Below, piece after piece: positions 9,867 through 20,795 of a stretch of DNA of 64,000 bases. Position 1 is the stretch's first letter; each line of letters starts with the position of its first letter. The translations under genes were made by a program, and so were the position numbers. Source of the DNA: Physcia stellaris (lineage: Eukaryota; Ascomycota; Lecanoromycetes; Caliciales; Physciaceae); the NCBI GenBank assembly GCA_018902385.1, contig JABSSW010000027.1, positions 496,001-560,000 of the forward strand, in the 5' to 3' direction. Below the pieces are notes generated by a model, which made no database searches, was not told the DNA's origin, and was given only the letters and a program-made list of their open reading frames with translations.

Positions 9867-12800
9867 ATGGCAACAACGACTCATGCAAAGCACTCGAAAC
9901 TTGACCATGTCGAGATCAACCAAGGTCTCACAGTCGTCCATCCAGATCCTGACCAACCCCGAACTTCTTCAAGTGAAGAGATTTCAGTCGATATCGTCGC
10001 TGTTCCAGGACTCGGTGCTAGCCCAATATGGACATGGAAGAGTCAGAACAAAGTGGACTGGCTTCGTGACAGCAACATGCTCCCTCGAACTGTCACAAAT
10101 GCTAGAATCATGGTTTTCGAGTACGAAAGTCAATGGTTTGGGAAGGGTTCAATTAATCAGAGGCTTGCCAGTGTGGCGGATTCCCTTGTGCAGTCGCTTT
10201 CATATCTGAGACCAAAAGGCTCGAAACGACCAATCTTATTTGTGTGCCACTGCTTAGGCGGCATTATTGTCGAGAAGGCGCTACTCAACGCACAGCTGCG
10301 ACAGAAGGATTATCCCAATGTCTTCATGTCTGTCGTTGGCTGCATTTTCCTTGGAACGCCTTTCCGAGGCACTAAGTCTCAATCCAAGGCTACGTTGTTG
10401 GCCAACATGGCGGAGGCGGTTGGTCTCGGTGTGAATTCTGGCTTATTGAAAATGCTAGAAGAAGGCTCTGAAACTCTTAAGGACTTACTTTCCGACTTCA
10501 GTACCGTAGCCAGAGAAAGCAACATGCAGATATTTTGCTTCTTCGAACAGCATGCCAGCGACATGGTAAAACTTGTATATAAAGGTCCACACCCAAAACA
10601 CACAGAAATCATTGTCGAGGAGGATTCGGCACATATCGATGGATATCGGACTGGTGCGCTAGCAGCAGACCATTTTGGGCTCAACAAATTCACTGGGCCA
10701 AAGGATGGACGATATGTTGCTGTCGCTGGTGAAATAAGAGCTACTGTTCAAAAGGCGGCAGGTATCCTCAAATCACGGCAGAATGCGATTAGGCAGACAC
10801 TAGTTGACGACGCCACGTATCAGACTGTTCTTGACAAATTGAAGACCACTGATCCGCAGAAAGATTTGTTAGATAGCGTCAAAGGCAGACTGGCGAGTCA
10901 AGCTTCATGGGCCCTTAGCAACGAAAACTACATTAAGTGGCACGAAGCAAATAATTCGAAAGTTCTCTGGATCCACGGGAACGCTGGGAAAGGTCAACCA
11001 GTCATTGCTTCGTCGATCATGCAGCACCTCGAAGAGCAATCGAAAAATGCGGATGGTGTCTTTTTGGCCTACTTCTTTTGCGATGAAAAGGACTCCCGCC
11101 GACGCAGCATGCAAGACGTGCTCAAGCTGTTGATGCGTCAGTTGATCTTGAAGAACAGGGATCTGACCGAACATCTACTTGCTGTGGAGGGAAAGGGAAA
11201 GAAAAGTGACTATGACAGTCTAGACACTGCCTCTTTAGCTTCACTTTGGAGAAGTCTCCAAAACATGCTGAGTGATGCATCTGTTGAAAAGGTCTATTTC
11301 ATTGTCAATGCATTCGATGAAACAGACAAGGACTCCCGAACAGAGTTTCTACCTCTGCTGGAAACATATTTTGCGCCACTACCAAAAGATCAAGACTATG
11401 ACGAGACTATGGTTAAATGGATATTTCTTAGCAGATCAGGGAGACCAGATATTGAGAAATCCCTCGCGAAAGCACTTGTCATTTGCATGGAGGACAAGGA
11501 GAACGCTGGATTTGTCAATGATGGGGTCAAGCGAGAGATTTCTGGGCAGGTTGACGAACTTGCCCAGTACAAAGGCTTCAACAACGCCTTGACGTATTTG
11601 ATCAAAAGATACGTCTATGCAAAGGCTGATGGAAATTATATTTACGCTCATCTTGTGGTGCAAGAACTCAGAAATCTTGACCCATCGCAGTCCAATATCT
11701 CCACAATCAGAAAATTCTTGGAAGATCTCCCGTACGGGCTTACGGACATGTTTGAATTCGTCCGTCGTCGGGTGCGTGACCTTCCACCAGAGTCATTGTT
11801 GACTGACTTGATGTCATGCAGGTACTAAACCCCAAAAGCGAAGGAATCGAATATACTAAAGAGATCCTGCGATGCTTAATTCTTGCAATAGAATCTCCTA
11901 CGTTCTTCGAGCTTGGGTTAATAGCTGACTTGCCGGCCGAAGTCCATAGCGACCAAGAGGCTTTGCGGAAATATATCAGACGATGCGGTGCATTTCTCAC
12001 AACGACGGCAGACGAGAACGGTTACGAGATAGTGGAATGGATTGACGTGGTCGCCAAAGAGCATCTTCTGACTTACGCAAAGGAGGAGCTATCTTTGAAC
12101 CTCAATGACGTCCAGCATGGTATAATTGCACTACGGTGTTTGGAGCATGTGCGAAGTGTATTCGCCGTTGAATCTACTCCTTCGAATGTTGAGGAACCTC
12201 ATCCGAAGGAAGAAGCCCCAGAAGTGACTGCAATTCAGGAAGACATTTCTGACACCCACAGTCGGGTAAGCGGTAATCTGGAGGGAGCAAATGACACTGC
12301 AGAGATGGACAAAAGCGATAACACTGAAGACCATGCTGTTAATACACTGCCACTACAAGATTCACCGCAGGCTGAAGGTACAGACGACACGGGATCAGAA
12401 CAGTCAGAAGATTCCGAACAATGGGAACCGTACCTCTATTATGCTGTGCACTATTGGATGAGACATGCCTTGCAAGCACCTATAGATGTTGTCGAAGAGT
12501 TCGATCTGAGCGACACCTTTTGGGATGAGGACTCTGTCGTCCGAGCCACTTGGTGGAGCAAATACAGTGTTAACAGTAGACATGCAGGTGTCACTGGCAT
12601 TACTCCTTTACACATGGCTGCTATGTTTGGCTATTTGGCGCTAGTTGACCATTTGTTGGAGCATGGCCGCACGAACGAGCTCCACACAGCAGACTCTTCA
12701 GGCGCCACGCCGTTAGTGTGGGCATGCGACTATGGCGATATTAGCTTGGTTGATCGATTGTTGAAAGCTGGGGCTGATGTCAATCACGAAGGCGAAGTTG

Positions 12801-15800
12801 TAGGCCGCTCCGCCCTTTGGGTTGCGGCTTCTTGCAGCCATACAGAACTTGTTCCATATCTAATCGAGCATGGGGCGGAAGTCAATTGGCAGGGTGCCGA
12901 CGTGGGAACTCCACTTTACGTCGCTGCTTCGATATGTAACATGGAGATTGTCCTCGAGCTTTTGCAACACAACGCGGACGTGAACCAAAAAGGTGGCGCG
13001 CACATAAGGCCGCTCAACGTCGCTGCCTACTATGGATATACGGAGATATTGAGAGTCCTGCTAGAGCATGGAACAGAAGTGGATCCAGACGACGAATATA
13101 ACTATGGCAGTGCTCTTGGAGCAGCAGCACGGAGTGGGCATGTGGAGATAATCCGACTCCTATTGGAAAAAGGTTGGAACTCGAACCCGAAGATGAAGAC
13201 ATACAACAGCCCACTTGTCGCAGCTGCAACGTACGGTCATGCCGAAGTCGTTCAGGTATTGCTGGAACATGGGGCCGAAAGTGCCTCACAGCTGCAGGCT
13301 CTAAACATCGCTTCGAAGAACGGCCAAACCGATGTTGTAAAGAATCTACTAGCAGCCACCCCCTACTTGCCGCATCAGAAGGCGTTCCATAACGCAGCAA
13401 CCTATGGCCGTGATGATATTTTGGAACTGCTCGAGAAGCGCGGGACAAACGCCGATATGCTAGACACAGCGCTCTACGACGCATCAGATCAGGAGAGAGA
13501 AAGCACTGTGAACTTACTACTCAAACTCGGCGCAAACCCCAATTCTGAAGGCAAAGAGTATGATTTATTGTTCTTCGTGCAGAGTCAAATGCTAATGTCC
13601 ACTTACAGATATGGTAATGCTCTGCAAGCAGCAGCCTGGGATGGTAGTATAGGAATAGTCAAATCTTTGCTCGCTTACGGAGCCGATGTGAACAAGCAGG
13701 GAGGCGATTACGGTACTGCGCTTCAAGCAGCCGCTACGCAGGGGCATGAAGACATCATTCGAATGCTCCTTGACCATGGTGCCCAAGTCAATAACGAACC
13801 CTCTGGGCGCTACGGTAGTGTTCTGCAAGCTGCTTGCTTGTCCCAGAACTCCGATGTTGTAGAGCTGCTGATAAGCCATGGTGCAGATGTTAACTCATCT
13901 GGTGGAGAGTACGGATCTCCTATCATGGCTGCTGCAGATGAAGGGATGCAGATCAATCTGGAGATACTAGTTAAAAATGGAGCTAATGTGAACGTGAAAG
14001 ATGTCAGGGACGAGCACCCACCACTACTCGTCCAAGCAGGATATACTTTAGGAAAAGAGTCACTCGAACTGCTCCTAGACCATGGCGCCGAAATTGAAGG
14101 AGCCGATGATGATGGCACAACAGTCCTAATATCGGTGGCCGACTCCGGTGACAAAGAAAGTCTTGAGATGTTACTTCAAAGAGGTGCTAACATTCACGCC
14201 GTTTCGATTACATTAGGTACCGCGTTGAGCGCTGCGGCGTCAGAAGGCGACGAGGAATGCCTTCGCGTTTTGCTCGATCATGGCGGAGATGCAAACCAGG
14301 ATTGTGCCAATTGGGGCACTGCTCTTCAAGCAGCAGCTGATGCCGCAGACTTAGATTGCATCAACATGCTCCTGGAAGCAGGTGCGGATGTTAATCAGAT
14401 GGGTGGTAGCTATGGATATGCTTTGCAAGCTTCTGCGTCTTCCGGAGATACCGAGTGTATGCGAAGGCTCTTAGAAGCCGGGGCAAACGTTCAGCTTGTT
14501 GGTGGTGAATCTGGATCTGCACTCGCGGAGGCAGTTGGTATGGGAAATCTTGATTGTGTTAATCTCCTACTTGAGCATGGTATCGACGTCAATCTTCAAG
14601 GTGGCATGTATGAGTGTGCCTTACAAGCAGGGTGTGCGAGGCAAGACAATTACGATTGTGTCAAGATACTCCTAGATCATGGCGCTGACACACATTTGGA
14701 CGGGGGACTCTATGGATCAGTGATTCAGGTGAGTGCTAGAACATTCACCGAGCTGTCAGCTGTCTTTCACGATATGTCGTCAAGTCGTACATCGTATTCG
14801 GTATTAGAGTCGTCACTCAGAGGTCCGCTAATTTCGGAATTTATGTAGGCTGCCGCTGTCGGTCAAAATATTGGTCTCTGGGATCTCTTACTCGAGCATG
14901 GGGCAGCTGTCGACACCCTAGGTGGCAAATATGGACATGCCCTACAAGCTGCAGCATTAAAGGCAGACCAAGCTTTCGTGCGAAAGTTGCTAGAACATCA
15001 AGTCCACGTCGACGAAATCTCGGGCAAGTATGCTACTGCTCTTCAAGCTGCTGCAAGCTCCGGTAACGTTGAGGTTGTGAGGTTGTTGCTAGATCATAAT
15101 GCAAACCCGCGAACAGAAGGTGGTTTCTACGGAAGTGCGCTCAATGCTGCTGCTCGTAGAGGCAACATTGACGTGCTGAACGTCCTGCTCGAGCAAGGGC
15201 TTCCTGACCATATGATCGATGGAGCATTGCTCCAAGCTATTCTTTCCCGACAAGATGAAGCAGTAGAGAAGCTTATCAAGAAGGGGGCAAGCGTCGAGGC
15301 AACAGACGCTGAGAATCGGTCACCATTCGATTTGCTGCAAAACCCTGCTGAGCTCGACGCTAACAGTGATTTTGGGGGCGACGAAGAGGATGACTATGAA
15401 TCTGAGGCTTCGTTCGAAGAGGACGATGATGTCGATAGCGTGACTTCAGATGCTGCAGATGGTCCTGATGACGCTTCTGTAGCTGCTGGAACCGATGATG
15501 GTGCCAGCATTGCCAACCTACAGCTCGAAGATCCTAGCACAGCTGATTCAAAGATCCAGAAATACCTAGAGGAAGCCAAGACGAAGATCAGACGAAACCC
15601 AACTCTCCGACGGCCATTCGCAGTCCAACGAAAACCTGTTGCCGCAACTCAGGGAAATGGATTAATACCGGCGTCCACAGCCCAGTACGATGCTTTGGGT
15701 ATGTCAAAGCCACAGCAGCCTGAGCATGCAGATAGCGGATACCCGCATTCTGGTGACATTTGGCAGAGGAAATCGCAACAAGATAATGCATACGCAAACC

Positions 15801-16438
15801 AAGCTGCCTCATATAATCAACCGACGCCAGCTGCTCCGACAAACAACGAATACAAAGCCTACAGCAGCCATCTCCCAGCCCATCAAGAGTACAGCTCATA
15901 CCAAGATCAGCCTTCGGTAGGCGTGAGCGGCGGCAACAGCTACGAAGCCAGTAGGCCCCAAACATCCCCATACCAAGCCCAATCTCAATACTTCAACCCT
16001 CCCTCTCAGCCGCCACCGCCATCATTACCCACCTCATCGAGCTACACTAGTAGTTTCCCCGCAAACACTAGCCCGTGGCCAGCAGACCCCAACCGCCCAC
16101 CACCAACCCCTCCCCGCCCACAGCCACAACCATCCAACAGCACATATCAAGCCTACAGGCAACAAACCCCGCAGCAGCGTCCTAGTCCCTATGAAGCGCA
16201 ACAGCCCTTCCCATCCCCGTCCCCATCGTATCAAACACCACAGAACCAGCAATCCTCCTCCCAGTACCCACCTTCGGCGTATGCTCAGCAGTATCAAGCT
16301 CAGTTTCCCGCGTCTTTGTCCACTCCACCTCCTCCTCGTCCACCCTTACAGAGCCAGGGGAGCGATGGGTTGGATTTTGGGGCTTTGCAGCAGAAGGCGC
16401 AGAGGTTTGGGAGTAGTGTTGGGAGGTTGTGGAAATAG
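9867..16438 (+). CDS. NLR-like protein: alpha/beta hydrolase, NACHT-like, ankyrin repeats
   Basis: Three exons (9867-11771, 11822-14728, 14849-16438) encode 2133 residues; introns of 50 and 120 bp (GTGCGT...TGCAG, GTGAGT...TGTAG) keep the frame. Residues about 40-250 are an alpha/beta-hydrolase-like domain of the SesB/DUF676 type, but the nucleophile elbow reads CHCLGG with Cys where Ser is usual. Residues about 360-600 resemble a NACHT NTPase, yet the P-loop reads GNAGKGQPV (Gln-Pro in place of Lys-Ser/Thr) and Walker B reads FIVNAFDETD (Asn for the first Asp). An acidic linker follows, then about 26 ankyrin repeats (residues about 892-1764). The tail is acidic, then Pro/Gln/Tyr-rich, and ends in a short possibly amphipathic segment (QQKAQRFGSSVGRLWK). 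Fungal proteins of this plan act in self/non-self recognition, incompatibility or programmed death; that role here is inference. It lies alone beside a repeat island. Confidence 0.85.
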
Positions 16439-17146
16439 TTTGGGGGTTGTTTTTGTGATTTCCCGAGACCGGGGCAGGAGATTTGAGGGGGAAGGGGTTG
16501 GATATGACTGTGACTATTTTTGTGTTTTTATCTTTTGAATATATATATATATTTGTAAATGAGGGTTTTGGAAGGAAATGTACCGGATTCAGGGGGTGAG
16601 ACATGATATGGCTTAGATCGTTGCATTTTTTTTTTTTTTTGGTTATTCTTGTGTGTATTGTAGATCGGAGATTTATCTGTATCTGTATCTGTATCATTAT
16701 CACCACCCCCATCATCTGAAACCAGCAAACCCCCTCAAAATACCCTTCTCAGAGACAAGAACGAGATCATACACTCTAGAATGTCGTTGCTTCTACAATT
16801 AGTATCCTGTAATTTTGAGTTCGTAGATCTAACCAAAAATTCCGAAATTAAGATTTCGATTGAAACTGCAAGAAAGAGCAAGTTCCCCCGGCACAACAGC
16901 CATAGATCCAACAACCCACGCCTCCATCTCCTGATATATATATACCTTAACAATCGAAGCGCCATGTCCGAGATGGTATCTAGTTGGAGGGGAGGTGTGG
17001 GTGGTGTATGTATGGATGCGGGCTCTAAGGGCGGGTCTCTGTTTTGATTCTTAGTTTTCATGAGACGTTTGGAGTTTGGGGTTTGAGATTAGAGAGTGGA
17101 GGTTGGAGTTTGGAGGGGTGATGGCGATGAGGATGAGGATGAGGAT

Positions 17147-17214
17147 GAGGGAGAAAAGAAGAAGGAGAAGGAAAGAAGAAGAAGAAGGAAAGAAGAAGAA
17201 AAAGGAGAAGAAGA
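17147..17214 (+). repeat. Uninterrupted 68-nt polypurine tract
   Basis: Every base from 17147 to 17214 is A or G, made of GAA/GGA-like units (for example GAAGGAGAAGGAAAGAAGAA), after a short GATGAG repeat at about 17126-17150. Such tracts can form triplex (H-DNA) structures and vary in length. No gene overlaps it. Confidence 0.85.
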
Positions 17215-17432
17215 TAAGGTGGAGGAGGTGGATACTCTTAGTGAACATGTCTGTATCACATGATTTGATTTATCTTAATCAAGATGTAACTGGTTTCACA
17301 TCTTGGTATATGATAAAATGTATGGGGGTGGGGGATGGAGACTTTCTTGATCATTCGGGATCTTGTGTGGTGGATTAGGGATCTACAATTGAGCGGGAAT
17401 GGGAATGTTGAAAACAAAACCGGGGGTCAGTG

Positions 17433-17930
17433 TAGTGAAAAGGGGTGGGGGGGGCAGTGTAGTAATGAAAGTCAAAAACTAAGAAAAAGCATACATTGCC
17501 CGAAAGAGGAATGAATCAACACCACGAGCTGTTACATCTATGCCTGACGAACAATGTAAAATCGTGAGAAAAGATTTGGTTTTACGAGAGATGTGCTTGT
17601 ATTTCAATCTCATTTAACCCCCCTCTCGAGAACTACGCAATACAAGGCTGTTTGTATTTCGCTCTCTCTCATATACCCTTCCCTAGATAGGAAATGGGAG
17701 TGATAATGTAGTGAAAGCGGGTGCCAGTGTAGCAACGAAAACTCAGGAGGAGGAGCGGGATCGGAAAACACCAGGAGTAGTTACCACTTTCTCTGACGAA
17801 CAATGTAAGATCGTGGGAGAAAAGATGTGATTCTACGAGACGTTCTTGTATTCTCAATCTCATACACCCCTCTCTAGAACCTAAGCAATACAAGGCTGGT
17901 TGTATATTAGCTCTCTCCCATATACCCTCT
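17433..17930. repeat. Imperfect tandem duplication of about 250 bp
   Basis: Two diverged blocks, about 17433-17690 and 17708-17930, share an ordered series of matches: GTAGTGAAA, CAGTGTAG, GACGAACAATGTAA, ATCGTG, GAGAAAAGAT, TTCTACGAGA (TTTTACGAGA in the first), CAATCTCAT, CACCCCTCTC and GCAATACAAGGCTG. The order and spacing are kept, so this is one segment duplicated in tandem. Confidence 0.7.
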
Positions 17931-18057
17931 CTGAACAATACAAGGCTGCTTGTATATTCGCTCTCACACACCCCTCTCCCGAACTACGCAATACAAGGCT
18001 GCTTGTATTTCGCTCTCATCCCCCTCCCATTTTAGAACCTAAGCATTACAAGGCTGC
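17631..18057. repeat. Minisatellite with hairpin core ATACAAG-GCTG-CTTGTAT
   Basis: The core GCAATACAAGGCTGCTTGTA occurs, with small changes, at about 17637, 17885, 17935, 17987 and (5' half only) 18043. The last four copies are spaced about 50-55 bp apart with pyrimidine-rich CTCTC/CCCCTC spacers. ATACAAG and CTTGTAT pair across a GCTG loop. The final partial copy overlaps the stop codon and last residues of the leftward secreted-protein gene at 18039. Confidence 0.8.
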
Positions 18058-18768
18058 GGACAAACAATCGACGGCGCGCCCGCATCCGCCCAACTCGCAA
18101 AATTCTGACACGCACACACATCCACATGCCCGCCCATCATAATCCCACTCGGGCCCATTTTCTCGGGCAGCTTCATCGTGAACGGTTGCGGATCCCCGAC
18201 CGGCAGACACATGGCATTGAGCGCGGTGGCCGTGCCCGAGAGGATGGTCACGGGGGGCGTGATGATGAGAGCGCAGGTCCAGGGGCCCTTGGGGCATTCG
18301 AGGCTCACGGAGCCGGTTTCGCCGGAGAGCGTGGTGATGCTGACGGAGGCGGTGATGCCGGCTTTGGCGACTATGTCTTCGAAGTCGAGGTCTAGGCTGC
18401 CGCCCAGGGTGACGGTTTTGCCGACTGTGAAGGTGGAGCCTTGGGTTGCGGTGCAGCCTACGCACTGGGAGTTAATTTCATTCTTGTTTTCAAGGACGGG
18501 CAAAGGGATGATGGGCAGGGGATAGCGTGAGGGCTGTTGGGAAGGAGAATATCTCACCTGAACTCCCCACGCAGTTCCAATCGCTGGTGACTGGGTCGCC
18601 GAGCTGGTTTTTCTGTGTCGATGTGACATCGTATGTGTACAGCGTTCCACCTGTGAGCATCGCACAGCCGCCAACTTGGCGTGTTCCTAATACGCCTGCA
18701 TTGACGTGTTGGGTTCCTGCTAAGAAAGTGACAAGAGCTGTAAGGCTTCGGATGACGTCCTTCATCAT
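18039..18768 (-). CDS. Small secreted Cys-containing protein (candidate effector-like)
   Basis: About 209 residues in two exons (18768-18558 and 18457-18039) around a 100-bp intron. The acceptor TGCGTAG at 18458 was chosen because it alone keeps frame after the GTGAGA donor. The N-terminus is a clear signal peptide (IRSLTALVTFLAGTQHVNA). The mature protein has about a dozen cysteines, including CVGSSGCTATQG at the exon joint, CPKGPWTC and a final VCACQNF...VCPQPCNA. No membrane helix follows. I recognise no domain. It is likely an extracellular or wall protein; a host-interaction role is only a possibility. The last codons and the stop lie inside a copy of the neighbouring minisatellite, so the C-terminus may be recently acquired, or the repeat may have spread from here. 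Confidence 0.65.
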
Positions 18769-20795
18769 GTTTGCTGTTGGAGAAACCTTGTGAGGATTTG
18801 AAGAGGCAGAAGAAGACTGTGGATTGGACAGGTTGAGGGATCACTTGCTCAATATATAGACGTTTCAAATGTTTCTTTTGAATGCTACTCAAAAATTTTA
18901 GAGCATGTTGTCGACTATCATTGCATCATCAGAGATTAGGGGCTGTTGGATAGAATTTGCAACGGTCTACGAGTATAGCCTCTTCGTTGTCAGCTGTGCC
19001 ACTGTTGGTTTGATAGAAAAATGACGTCCTTTTGAGTGTTAGGAGGTTACGTAAGAAAGCTATCGACTATTGACATACCGGCTCCGCGAATGAATTGCCA
19101 TCATTAGAGGCCCGGACTGTTGGACAGAACTCGCGACTGATCTATAGCACCTTCGTTATCAGCTGTACCACTGTTAGCCTGAAGTCCTCAAGTGTCACGA
19201 GCTCTCGGAAGAAAGCTTCCGCAACATTTCGGTTAGAGCTCTACACCGGAAATAAGAGAAGATGGACTGGAATAGTGATACGAAGCGGGGTCAGGATGGG
19301 CTAAAGAGGCTGGATACCAGACGGTGGTTTGAAAATTGGAGGCTGTTGAGATATAAAATCAACTAAAAGGCTTTCGTCTGATGTAGGCCATAATGGTCTA
19401 ATTATCTTTGAAGAAAAATCCAAGCCGTGTGACAGAAAATGACGTCTGACATGACATAAGAATGGTTTCAGATCTGGTGCCGCAGCTAGCACGTACAGTC
19501 TGTCAGTCAACGGTCGATGATCATCCAAGGAGTGGCCGACCGCTAGAACTAGACATGGAGCGCTATCTTAGAAAGGCGAAGCGGGGTGGGCTATAAGTCG
19601 GTTGATCGCCAGGAAATGCCCAAAATCCGGGGGATGAGCCCTAGTGGAAGCCCGCGCAACCAACACATGGGATAGCGCAGACACCTTCACCATTTGAATG
19701 TTGTGGTACAGATTGTTTGGTACAGTTTTGCGGCGCCCCAAAGGCCTCCCTGATCTACTCTCTACCGTCTTCTTACCATCTCATAACTCATCTTCAACAC
19801 GAACGTATCACTGGTAGGTAACGTCAGCCTGCAGGGACGATCGTGAAGCTCTAGGCCCCAGCGAGCAGAACATCAGGAGCAAATTGAGGAGAAATGCGCA
19901 TCACCGCGATCCAGTGATGATTCCACGGTGACCCCGTCTGCCCGCCCATAGGACTCTGTCGATCCCAACACTCGAAGCTGGCCATCGAAGGCGCTCGGTC
20001 GTCCCCACGCGGATCTGCTGACCTTCTGAATGGATTTGAATCGGGTGCTGATGACATTCGTAGTTGGTATTGGGGCATCTGGGTTTCTGTTAATACCTGC
20101 TCGACCGGGAGGACTCGGTGCTGCCCGATGATGCTTGAATCCGTGGAGCACCAGCGACGACTCTCAGGCGGCCGAATATTGGAAGAACCTTGTACGAAAA
20201 ACGCATTGGCGTGAATAAGTGGGAAGACTGTCGGTGTAGACAAGCGAGTCCCAAGCTGTGGAAGACTGGGCGCTAGATAGACGTGGTGAGGTATGCCGTG
20301 TTAGGTAGGCATGCTTTTTTCGCCCAAGGAATGGTGCTCGGCCGTGGCTTCAAAAGTAGGTAGGACATCGAGTGCTGGTTTTGATGTAGCCGTGTTGCCA
20401 TTGCGGACGCGGTGAATTGAGATTTAGGATGGAATCCGTGGATCTGTCACGGGTGTTATCTTCGTTTGGACTTCTGTGAAATCTTTCAAGGCTCCACTGC
20501 ATCGATTTGCGTACTAAGGTCTAATAACATTGTCGCCGGTATCAAGATTGTCTGTTATGGAGCATTGCGGCTGCAGACAGAATGTAGAGCCGCCAAGGTA
20601 TCAAATGTTCAAGCTGTAGCTCCATGAATAGCCTTGCCTCACTACGGATCATGGCGTTGCTGAGCTCCGTTCTCTGTCTTGGTGCCGACTGAAATTCGCT
20701 CTTGTTGCCAAGAGAAAACTGCAAGATGAATGGTCTGCTACGGCATGAAGTTGATCGGTAGGTGGTCGATTAAACTGCTGAGGGGCCCTCTTGTC
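18769..20795. other. Gene-free spacer with a local duplication
   Basis: About 2 kb with only short frames. A leftward frame at 19851-20243 lacks a good ATG and has no recognisable motif. The first 500 bp hold a diverged direct repeat (listed separately). The segment should contain the promoter of the secreted-protein gene on its left side. Confidence 0.5.
18922..19182. repeat. Diverged direct repeat of about 90 bp
   Basis: The block 18922-19012 matches 19096-19182: CATCA..AGA, GGCTGTTGGATAGAATTTGC against GGACTGTTGGACAGAACTCG, then CTTCGTTGTCAGCTGTGCCA against CTTCGTTATCAGCTGTACCA and CACTGTTGG against CACTGTTAG. Most differences are transitions. Offset is about 170 bp. Confidence 0.75.

Larger units (their letters stand above)
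16439..18038. other. Gene-poor spacer with low-complexity and duplicated DNA
   Basis: No credible gene. It contains a 15-nt T run at 16626-16640, a polypurine tract, a local duplication and a hairpin minisatellite (listed separately). The first 100-200 bp should be the 3' UTR of the NLR-like gene. Confidence 0.6.

Noticed and set aside
11772-11821. Two separate genes, a hydrolase-NACHT protein and an ankyrin protein
   Set aside because: A 50-bp GT-AG intron with a good branch region joins the frames exactly at the expected place in the NACHT-like region, giving one gene.
19851-20243. 130-residue leftward open frame
   Set aside because: Starts at a TTG rather than ATG, shows no domain, signal or conserved-looking pattern, and overlaps another equally open frame.
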